From contig JAOZPL010000061.1 of NCBI GenBank assembly GCA_029932795.1, positions 1-9,196 of the forward strand: a stretch of 9,196 nucleotides of DNA, in the 5' to 3' direction. The position numbers and the translations under genes are program-made. The notes under the pieces are model-generated. The model did not search any database, was not told the DNA's origin, and saw only the letters and a list, made by a program, of their open reading frames with translations. Positions 1 to 5,814 of the stretch are shown one piece after another. Every line of letters begins with the position of its first letter. Position 1 is the stretch's first letter. The DNA is from Candidatus Zixiibacteriota bacterium (GTDB taxonomy: Bacteria; Zixibacteria; MSB-5A5; GN15; FEB-12).

Positions 1-1
1 T

Positions 2-646
2 GTCAAACTCACGGTTTCCGATACCGGTTGCGGTATTCCTGACGATATCCTGGCCAAGATATTTGACCCCTTCTTCACAACCAAAGTAGCGAACAAAACA
101 AGGGGTTCGGGACTTGGTTTGAGTGTTGTCAATGCGGTGGTGGAAGATCACGGCGGGTACATTGACTTGGAGACTGCGGTCGGTAAAGGGACATCATTTT
201 ACCTGTATTTCCCAATCACCCGTGAGGCTGTGGAAGACGTCGCCGAGGAAGAGGAAATCGTCGGCGGCACCGAGCGTATTCTGGTGGTGGATGACGACAA
301 GGTGCAGCGGGATGTTACCCTCAGGATGCTGGAAAGGCTTGGTTATCTTGTCGGTACCGTTGAAAGCGGCGAGAAGGCTCTGGAGTTTCTCAGGGAAACC
401 CCGCAAGACCTGCTGATCCTGGATATGGTAATGAAACCGGGCATTGACGGCACCGAAACGTATAAGAGAGCGCTGGAGATCAATCCTGCGCAGAAAGCGA
501 TCATCGTCTCGGGATATGCAGAGACCGATCGCGTTGAGGTCGCCCTCAAGATGGGCGCCGGTGCTTTCGTAAGAAAGCCGTTGTCACTCAGAATCACAGC
601 CGCCGCCGTGAGAAAAGAGCTGGACAGAAAACTGGAGACGGCCTGA
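2..646 (+). CDS. Hybrid sensor histidine kinase, C-terminal part (HATPase_c + receiver domain); 5' end outside window
   Basis: This is the last 214 residues of a two-component sensor kinase whose start lies left of the window. The reading frame is open from base 2. Visible-residue numbering: the ATP-binding (HATPase_c) domain shows a G1 box DTGCGIP (7-13), an F box FDPFFTTK (21-28) and a G2 box GSGLGL (35-40). An acidic linker rich in E and D follows (about 74-88). A receiver domain runs from about 92 to the end, with acidic pocket DDD (97-99), phospho-acceptor Asp141 in LILDM, switch Ser170 in IVSGY and Lys192 in RKP, so every residue needed for phosphotransfer is present. There is no output domain after the receiver, so it either tunes the kinase or relays phosphate to a separate protein. 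Receivers of this DMxMxPGIDG type are typical of PAS-containing hybrid kinases. The sensor region, H-box and signal cannot be seen. The neighbours give no clue to the target. Confidence 0.93.
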   Translation, partial: VKLTVSDTGCGIPDDILAKIFDPFFTTKVANKTRGSGLGLSVVNAVVEDHGGYIDLETAVGKGTSFYLYFPITREAVEDVAEEEEIVGGTERILVVDDDKVQRDVTLRMLERLGYLVGTVESGEKALEFLRETPQDLLILDMVMKPGIDGTETYKRALEINPAQKAIIVSGYAETDRVEVALKMGAGAFVRKPLSLRITAAAVRKELDRKLETA

Positions 647-670
647 GGGCTTAACTCTCGCTCTCCAGTT
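630..670 (+). terminator. Possible stem-loop at the end of the kinase gene
   Basis: AACTGGAGA (630-638) is perfectly complementary to TCTCCAGTT (662-670), giving a 9-bp stem with a 23-nt loop that contains the kinase stop codon (644-646). It is followed by CTTCTGT, not a clean T-run, so it is at best a weak intrinsic terminator or an mRNA 3'-end stabiliser. The loop is long and chance cannot be excluded. Confidence 0.3.
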
Positions 671-776
671 CTTCTGTCGGCGGTAGTCCTGAACATCTGA
701 ACATCTCACTCGTCTTACTTCTGAGGACCCGAGACCAGACTGACACTCGAAAGTGAAAATAGCCGGGCGTAAACAT

Positions 777-1598
777 ATGAAATTGACGAACTGGTTGGCG
801 ATTGGTCTATCCGTGCCTCCTCTTGTCTGGCTGCTTTGCGGCTGCCAGAAATCTACGGGACCGGATGCGCTTGCGGAGGGCATTCCAGCGACAGTAGCCC
901 TTTACTCTGATCGGGGTTGCGGGGAGGAATCTGTCCAGGCCGCAGAGAAGATGTTTCAATGGATAGGTTACACCGTCTCACGGCTCGACGCGGACTACAT
1001 CAACAGCGAGAGCCTCGATACATTCAGCATCCTGTGTGTCCCGGGCGGCGATATGTACCGGTATGCTCAGGACATCTCTTTGCTGGGTAAGGATAACATA
1101 AGGGGGTTCGTAAGCAATGGAGGAGGCTACATTGGGATCTGTGGGGGTGCTTATTTTGCCGGTGAGAAGGTCTTCTGGCGAGGGAATCAGCTGTCTATGA
1201 CGTCCTTGCACTATATTTCGGCACGCCGAGGGTCCGGACAACTGCATCGTTCCTTATTCTGATTACGGCATGTGTGGGATCGATATCACAGATTCGACAC
1301 GTCTGGTAACGTGCCTGAACCGGACACGGCATGGATACTTTATTACTGGGGCTCGGTGCTTGTGCCCGACACAGGTGCTGAAGTGACCGTTCTGGCCGGG
1401 TACAACGCTACAGATCAGCTGGCGATGCTGGCCTTTAACTACGATTCCGGCCGGGTGTTTCTTGTGGGGACATATCCTGAGATCGAGGAGGACAGTGACC
1501 GGGACGGGGTGACTTTCGGTGATAAACTGGAAGATCAGGGATCAGACTGGGAGCTGATGAAAAGTGCGGCTGTCTGGTGCCTGGGAATATTAGAATGA
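777..1598 (+). pseudogene. Frame-disrupted BPL_N-type (glutamine-amidotransferase-like) lipoprotein
   Basis: ATG 777 is preferred because it begins directly with a lipoprotein signal: charged MKLTNW, a hydrophobic stretch, then LLCGC with lipidated Cys23. An in-frame GTG at 753 would add eight charged residues. The mature part resembles the BPL_N family (a class I amidotransferase-like fold first named from yeast biotin-protein ligase): VPGGD, then GGGYIGICGGAYFAG with the nucleophile-elbow Cys at residue 122. The C-terminal hallmark AWILYYWG...LAFNYDSGRVFLVG.YPEIEEDSDRDG is also present. Between these, homology changes frame three times: to LYFGTP (from 1211), to GPDNCIVPYSDYGMCGID (from 1231), and back to the first frame by about 1312. 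The original frame hits TGA at 1260-1262. Each step fits loss of one base. I infer either a decayed gene or local sequencing or assembly errors; the flanks look well conserved, so the decay would be recent. The function of bacterial BPL_N lipoproteins is not established. Confidence 0.8.
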
Positions 1599-1724
1599 CA
1601 ACGGACACCCGAGCCCCCGCATATCGCCGTATGCCTGTTGGGGTCATCGGTTTGTCTTCTCCCTGAAAGCTAAGTCCGTAGATTGTCCAGACTCTGCATT
1701 CGGTTTCACCAGGGACCTTCAGGA

Positions 1725-1743
1725 ATCGGGCGGAACCGCCGAT
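1725..1743. repeat. Short G+C-rich inverted repeat in the 1599-1824 gap
   Basis: ATCGGGCGGAACCGCCGAT forms GGCG/CGCC around a GAAC loop, extended by ATC/GAT across bulged bases. It lies in the 226-bp gap between the broken lipoprotein and the next gene. There is no T-run on either side, so it is not an intrinsic terminator. It could be a small structural element or chance. Nothing else in this gap is recognisable apart from the ribosome binding site at its end. Confidence 0.3.
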
Positions 1744-1813
1744 ACTTCAATCAGTTGGGGGTATTTTCCCAGTCGGTATGCAGCTTGCTGTTTACCCCAG
1801 AAAAAAACATAGT

Positions 1814-1822
1814 GAGGTGAGG
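1814..1822 (+). promoter_or_regulatory. Ribosome binding site deciding the start at 1825
   Basis: The purine-rich GAGGTGAGG ends two bases before ATG 1825; its GAGGTG core is spaced 5 nt from the start. It fixes this ATG as the start, in agreement with the signal peptide that begins there. Confidence 0.7.
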
Positions 1823-1824
1823 AC

Positions 1825-2655
1825 ATGACAAAACTCTGCTTGTCGGCAGTTCTGGTCTGCCTGTTTTTCGCGTTTGGAGTCGATTCGGTTGCATCCGAGA
1901 TTTTCTATCAGGAGAGTATAGACGCTTCGGCTACCTATCGCATGACGCGGATGACTAACAACGACAGCACGATATTTTGGGAGGAGGATCTCCCGGGCAA
2001 CAGTGAGTTTGGCCTGCTGACTGATTTTCTCTCTTACAGTCATTCCATCAATGGTGTCGATCCGCCGATATTGCCCTCCGGCACTCTGTGGAAAGTACGT
2101 CTGAAGCTGTACCTTCGTAATCATTCCAACGATGATCTGGTGCTGACGGTTGATTCACTGGCCCTGGACAAGATCAACCGCCGCCACTTCCTGATCGGGC
2201 CGGGCGAGGACGACTCGCTTTGCGTTCAGGAGTCACCCTTGGCCGACGGCTATGTCACAATCGTGCTGGAGAGGAACGATGACGAGGAGCAATTTGCCCT
2301 GTACCGTTCGGTTTTCGATGTGACATACACGCCGGCCAATCCGACGGACGTGGCCGAAGCCGACGATCTTATCCCTACCGGTTTTGTGCTTGGTGCCAAT
2401 TATCCGAATCCGTTCAATCCGTCGACGACAATCGAATACACTCTACCCTCACGGTCGCACGTCAGGGTGGAAGTGCTTGACGTGCTTGGCAGAGTAGTAA
2501 GGACGCTGGTCGATGAGATACAACCGGCCGGGGATCACGCCTTAACCTGGGATGGTAAGGACAATTCGGGGGCAGTTGCTGCGACCGGGATTTATCTCTA
2601 CCGCGTCGAGGCCGGTGATTTCACGGGCGCGCGAAAAATGATTCTACTGAAGTAA
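1825..2655 (+). CDS. Secreted beta-sandwich-like protein with C-terminal FlgD-Ig / type A sorting domain
   Basis: A 276-residue exported protein. Residues 1-23 are a signal peptide (MTKLCL, hydrophobic core, cleavage near VAS-E). Residues about 24-170 alternate short polar and hydrophobic strands and include YSHSING, LWKVRLKLYL and a closing SVFDVTYTP. This pattern resembles the small beta-sandwich 'choice-of-anchor' style domains that carry varied C-terminal anchors, but I cannot name a family. A short acidic linker (about 171-183) leads to the C-terminal module at 184-276: PTGF.L..NYPNPFNPSTTI, VEVLDVLGRVVRTL, AGDH, TWDGKD, ATGIYLYRVEAGDF, KM.LLK. This FlgD-Ig / Por-type tail is known to direct export and surface attachment by type IX secretion in Bacteroidota; whether that machinery is used here is unproven. 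The same module ends the peptidase at 3769-5475. No enzymatic motif is visible, so adhesion, carbohydrate binding or a structural role is possible. The gene appears monocistronic, with a strong terminator 19 bp downstream. Confidence 0.85.
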   Translation: MTKLCLSAVLVCLFFAFGVDSVASEIFYQESIDASATYRMTRMTNNDSTIFWEEDLPGNSEFGLLTDFLSYSHSINGVDPPILPSGTLWKVRLKLYLRNHSNDDLVLTVDSLALDKINRRHFLIGPGEDDSLCVQESPLADGYVTIVLERNDDEEQFALYRSVFDVTYTPANPTDVAEADDLIPTGFVLGANYPNPFNPSTTIEYTLPSRSHVRVEVLDVLGRVVRTLVDEIQPAGDHALTWDGKDNSGAVAATGIYLYRVEAGDFTGARKMILLK

Positions 2656-2674
2656 CACTCGTCGCCAGTTATCC

Positions 2675-2707
2675 GGGGACAGGTATATGTGCCTGTCCCC
2701 TTTTTTT
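2675..2707 (+). terminator. Strong intrinsic (Rho-independent) terminator
   Basis: GGGGACAGG (2675-2683) and CCTGTCCCC (2692-2700) form a perfect 9-bp stem with an 8-nt loop, followed directly by seven T residues (2701-2707). It lies 19 bp after the stop of the secreted-protein gene and separates it from the downstream membrane-protein gene. Confidence 0.92.
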
Positions 2708-2791
2708 GTCTATCTAACCGGCTCCCACGGTGTTTTACTCCAACGCAATGAGCGCTATGACTCCACGCCGGTAGCCAGGGCCAGAAAACAC

Positions 2792-2820
2792 TTGTGATTG
2801 GTGTAACCTTCTGTTAGTAT
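2792..2820 (+). promoter_or_regulatory. Candidate sigma-70-type promoter for the membrane-protein gene
   Basis: TTGTGA (2792-2797, 4 of 6 matches to TTGACA) and TAGTAT (2815-2820, 4 of 6 to TATAAT) are separated by exactly 17 bp. The pair lies downstream of the terminator and about 80 bp before ATG 2900, the right place for an independent promoter. The match is moderate, and the host's promoter consensus is unknown. Confidence 0.4.
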
Positions 2821-2852
2821 CCTTATCCCAAATGTGCATAATCCCCGCCAGT

Positions 2853-2867
2853 GGGCACTTCGTGCCC
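2853..2867 (+). promoter_or_regulatory. Small hairpin in the 5' leader of the membrane-protein gene
   Basis: GGGCAC-TTC-GTGCCC is a perfect 6-bp inverted repeat located between the candidate promoter and the ribosome binding site, 32 bp before the start codon. No T-run follows, so it is not a terminator. It may affect mRNA stability or be a small regulatory structure. It is too small to assign to any riboswitch class. Confidence 0.3.
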
Positions 2868-2899
2868 GGGAAAGCGGTTCGTATAAGGAGCTTTCGTTA

Positions 2900-3730
2900 A
2901 TGAAGCGGCCCCTGACTCTCTGGATACTGGCTATAATCATTACTCTGGTGTCGGTTGTTTTTCAACGCCTGACGGGACCAACCCATCCGGTTCGGGGGAG
3001 TGTCCAAGTTGATCAAGAGGTCGTTAAATTCAAACTGCCTCGTTCACACGATGCTGCTTCCGATGCCGAGGTGAAGATTCATGTCCGTTCCTTGCAGACA
3101 AGAGGGGAAATACGGTGGCGGCGATTTAAGAGCCATGATACCCTGTCCACCGCAGAAATGGAACGGCAAGGAGAACACCTTATCGCGGCGATTCCGAAGC
3201 AACCGCCTGCCGGGAAAGTGGTCTATCAGGTCGCTTTGATCGATGGGAACGGTTTGAAGCATGATCTGACGGACCAGCCGGTGATAATTCGGTACAAGGG
3301 GTCGATTTCGGCTCTCATTCTGATTCCGCATGTTATTCTGATGTTTACGGCCATGCTGCTGGCGGCCAGAACCGGACTGGAGGCTCTTGTAAGGGGCGCT
3401 AAAACGTACCGGCTGGCGGTAAGTACAGCGATCGTTCTTTTCGTTGGGGGTATGATTTTCGGTCCCATTGTGCAAAAATGCGCTTTTGGTGCATTCTGGA
3501 CGGGTTGGCCGTTCGGCCACGATCTGACCGATACCAAGGCAGCAATCGCAATGCTTTTCTGGCTGATTGCCTTATGGCGGGGACGCAATCAGGAGAGAGG
3601 TCGCGGGTGGGTCATGGTTGCGGCCGTCGTTACGCTCGTGATATACCTGATCCCTCACAGCGCCCATGGTTCGGAACTGGATTACAGGAGTATGAATCAG
3701 CAGGTATCAGGTACGCATATCGTCCAGTAG
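2900..3730 (+). CDS. Conserved multi-pass membrane protein of unknown function
   Basis: ATG 2900 is chosen over the upstream in-frame candidate at 2834 because AAGGAG (2885-2890) lies 9 nt before it and the protein then opens with MKRPLTLWIL, a proper membrane start. The product has 276 residues. Helix 1 (about 5-22) is followed by FQRLTGPTHPVRG and an extracytoplasmic domain (about 24-132) with beta character, including EIRWRRFKS, VVYQVALID and the ending QPVIIRYKG. Four more hydrophobic segments follow at about 136-156, 173-193, 213-227 and 236-252. Between helices 3 and 4 lies the striking GPIVQKCAFGAFWTGWPFGH plus DLTDTK (188-213), and the tail has IPHS..GSELDY (251-262). From memory, proteins with the TGPT and FWTG.PFG.DLTD signatures recur in Bacteroidota and related phyla as uncharacterised proteins; this would need a search. 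The invariant polar DLTD next to a membrane segment suggests an active or ligand-binding site, but no reaction can be named. Confidence 0.82.
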   Translation: MKRPLTLWILAIIITLVSVVFQRLTGPTHPVRGSVQVDQEVVKFKLPRSHDAASDAEVKIHVRSLQTRGEIRWRRFKSHDTLSTAEMERQGEHLIAAIPKQPPAGKVVYQVALIDGNGLKHDLTDQPVIIRYKGSISALILIPHVILMFTAMLLAARTGLEALVRGAKTYRLAVSTAIVLFVGGMIFGPIVQKCAFGAFWTGWPFGHDLTDTKAAIAMLFWLIALWRGRNQERGRGWVMVAAVVTLVIYLIPHSAHGSELDYRSMNQQVSGTHIVQ

Positions 3731-3768
3731 TATCCGCTTTCGCTTCCGGACGTGGTCTGACAGGCTGA

Positions 3769-5475
3769 TCATTTCAAAAGGAGCATCTTCTTTGACTCGG
3801 AGAAATCACCGGCCTTGATTCGATAGAGGTAGATGCCTGTCGCCACCGGTTTTCCGTCATAGTCCTTGCCGTCCCACCGGGTGGTGTGTTCTCCGGCAGC
3901 TTTGACTTCTTCGACGATGGTGTTAATTCGTTGCCCGAGAAGGTTGTAAATCGTGATGTTCACATGGGCCCGCCTCTGAAGCGTGTAGTTGATCGTCGTC
4001 GAGGGATTAAACGGATTGGGATAGTTGTGTGACAGAGTGTAACTATCAGGTGACAGTTCTTCCATATCGTCAACGGACGCAGATAATGTTGGCGCGGTGC
4101 GAATGCGGATAGCCACGTCATAGCCACTCATCTGACTCCAGGAGCCACTGCCGCCTGTACCGCTGACATAGGTAGCTCCCGGCGCGGATGGTCCGGCACC
4201 ATCCAACGGAACAGGATACGGGTAGCTTTGGTTGGTGAACCTGACGACGGCATAGATGTCGTTACCGGCTGTAATCTCCGGTGGTGAATCCAGGGGGATG
4301 GAATGATACCCGGCTTCGTCATAGCTGGTATCGAGCTGGCTCGCCAGCAGACTGCCCAGACTTGAGCCGTCAAAGTCGTCATAGATGTAGACATCAACAT
4401 CAATGGTGGCATCGCTCGTCCAGAAGTCAACTCTGGTAATGAATACTTTCGAGGAAGGAACAAATCGGCACAGTCCCCAGGCGGTCGAACCTCCGGCCCC
4501 CCAGGAGTTTGTATTACCCGCCTCGTCATAATACATAACTTCATTGTGCTCGTTATAGTCCTGCCAGTCATCGATGTAGGATGACCACATCCCGATCTTG
4601 GCCGATTCGTAAGCGATAGTGAAATAACCACCTTCCGAGCCGTAGCCGCATGTACCTCCCCAGCCGGTGCCCCAGCTATTCTTCACTATCCAGGCGCCGG
4701 TTCCGCCGGCGTGGACAAGAGCATCATCCCAGCCGACAATCAACACCGCATGATTGGGATCATAGGGGCCGTCATAGTAAAGTGTGTAGGAACCGTCGTA
4801 GGTGTTGAATTCACTTGACCAGGCGGGATCGTTGCCGTCACCGGCATAGAGGGTGGTGTATACCGGTCCATTAGTATAGATGTAGTTCTGGAGAACGGTT
4901 GTGGCGGGTATGTTGTTTCCCGATATGATTCTCCAGTCCAGCAGGGTCTTCACATAAGGACAGGTTGAGTTGCAGCTCACGTCACTGGGCACGTAGGGGT
5001 CACACGACTCCAGTACCACCCCTTTTTGGGAAAACCAGTTGGCCATTTCATAATACGAACCACCGCTGCAACTGGTACCGTGCCAGTTGCACTCTTTGGC
5101 GTTGTTCTCCGAGAGGTCAAGGGCGCCACCGCCATCCACCAGCAGCTTGGATTCAAGGTTGGCTAGCGAGGCAAAAGCGTAGCACGAGCCGCAAGCTCCC
5201 TGATTCTTGACGGGTGTAACCTTTCCCTGGGCTCGCCAATCCCACTGGGCTGGAGCCTGTAACGCTACATACCTCAGGGGCATTCTCTGGCCGGTCAAAT
5301 GGGAGAGGTCCATCCGGGGTGGAACAAAGCCACGGCCGGGGGGCATTTCTCTCTGCTTCTCCGACGGGGTCGGGGCTATTCCGGACACCTGCGCGTTGAC
5401 CGATGAGATGGCCAATCCGCTGAAAAGCCCCAAGATAATGCTTATTATGACAATCTGATGTTTCACCCTGACCAT
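3769..5475 (-). CDS. Secreted papain-family (C1) cysteine peptidase with lectin-like and C-terminal sorting domains
   Basis: The start is ATG 5475-5473, preceded by AAGGAG 5 nt upstream and followed directly by a signal peptide; an in-frame ATG at 5523 would add 16 implausible residues. The product has 568 residues. The signal peptide is 1-28 (cleavage near VNA-Q). A short 45-residue Pro- and Arg-rich segment precedes the catalytic domain (about 75-295), which has oxyanion Gln92 and nucleophile Cys98 in NQGACGSCYAF, His242 in NHAVLIVGWDD and Asn266 in VKNSWGTGWGG. All catalytic residues are intact; the usual Trp after the nucleophile is Tyr. Residues about 310-460 look like the lectin-like domain often found after bacterial C1 peptidases (MYYDEAG, WG..RF, VDFWTSDATIDVDVYIYDDF). 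Residues 476-568 are the FlgD-Ig / type A sorting module. I infer an extracellular or surface protease, perhaps for protein feeding or host or community interaction. The gene stands alone, convergent with the membrane-protein gene and divergent from pckA. Confidence 0.95.
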   Translation of the reverse strand: MVRVKHQIVIISIILGLFSGLAISSVNAQVSGIAPTPSEKQREMPPGRGFVPPRMDLSHLTGQRMPLRYVALQAPAQWDWRAQGKVTPVKNQGACGSCYAFASLANLESKLLVDGGGALDLSENNAKECNWHGTSCSGGSYYEMANWFSQKGVVLESCDPYVPSDVSCNSTCPYVKTLLDWRIISGNNIPATTVLQNYIYTNGPVYTTLYAGDGNDPAWSSEFNTYDGSYTLYYDGPYDPNHAVLIVGWDDALVHAGGTGAWIVKNSWGTGWGGTCGYGSEGGYFTIAYESAKIGMWSSYIDDWQDYNEHNEVMYYDEAGNTNSWGAGGSTAWGLCRFVPSSKVFITRVDFWTSDATIDVDVYIYDDFDGSSLGSLLASQLDTSYDEAGYHSIPLDSPPEITAGNDIYAVVRFTNQSYPYPVPLDGAGPSAPGATYVSGTGGSGSWSQMSGYDVAIRIRTAPTLSASVDDMEELSPDSYTLSHNYPNPFNPSTTINYTLQRRAHVNITIYNLLGQRINTIVEEVKAAGEHTTRWDGKDYDGKPVATGIYLYRIKAGDFSESKKMLLLK

Positions 5476-5517
5476 GTCGGCTCCTTGTCGATATTGTAGT
5501 TGCAGCAGCGAGACGGT

Positions 5518-5531
5518 CCTCAATGTTGAGG
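5518..5531. promoter_or_regulatory. Perfect 14-bp palindrome, candidate operator upstream of the peptidase gene
   Basis: CCTCAA-TG-TTGAGG is a perfect 6-bp inverted repeat with a 2-bp centre, 42 bp upstream of the peptidase start codon on the minus strand. The position and dyad symmetry would suit a dimeric regulator binding near the promoter. A single copy and no known consensus keep confidence low. Confidence 0.35.
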
Positions 5532-5800
5532 GATTTCGTCATCGACAGTTGGATCTTTAGCCCGGCGGACGCCAAGACGGCGGGAATGCATAGTTTTTGC
5601 GCTACTGACAGCGAGATTGGGCAATTATTAACCAGCCACCGGGGACAGACAGGACATTCACAGGGGAAGTGGAGTTCGCTGATAGGTATTGAGATGTTGC
5701 GGCGACGCCCGAAAGTGCTTGTTATCCCCAGAAGCGTCTCTTAGCTTTTACTCGAAAATGTCGATAGTCATCTCTAGACAATAGCACGTAGTCTGCAAAT

Positions 5801-5809
5801 AGAGGAGAG
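5801..5809 (+). promoter_or_regulatory. Ribosome binding site of pckA
   Basis: AGAGGAGAG, with its GGAG core at 5804-5807, lies 5-7 nt before ATG 5815 and supports that start. Confidence 0.75.
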
Positions 5810-5814
5810 TTGGT

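Larger units (their letters stand above)
5476..5814. other. Divergent intergenic region between the peptidase gene and pckA (339 bp)
   Basis: No credible gene lies here: the short open frame from 5523 to 5744 on the plus strand has no ribosome binding site and its product has no recognisable features. The region must carry both divergent promoters. I see a 14-bp palindrome at 5518-5531, a GGGGACAG motif at 5641-5648 resembling the terminator stem at 2675, and the pckA ribosome binding site at 5801-5809. No promoter with both boxes well matched stands out in either direction. Confidence 0.6.

Noticed and set aside
691..706. Tandem direct repeat GAACATCT x2 after the kinase gene
   Set aside because: Two 8-bp copies only, with no associated gene or structure; compatible with chance or slippage.
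3044..3588. Minus-strand open frames opposite the membrane-protein gene
   Set aside because: Their products are polar and low in pattern, whereas the plus strand encodes a coherent signal-anchor and four-helix protein with a good ribosome binding site.
3721..3768. Possible terminator between the convergent membrane-protein and peptidase genes
   Set aside because: Only 4-5 bp complementary segments (CGTCC/GGACG, TCCG/CGGA), mutually exclusive and without a T-run on either strand.
5493..5498. TACAAT on the minus strand as a -10 box for the peptidase gene
   Set aside because: It lies only about 18 bp from the start codon, which would leave almost no leader for the ribosome binding site. No -35 element occurs at 16-18 bp spacing.
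5523..5744. Possible small gene (73 codons, plus strand) in the divergent gap
   Set aside because: There is no ribosome binding site, no recognisable motif or hydrophobic segment, and its start overlaps the palindrome upstream of the peptidase gene. More likely non-coding.
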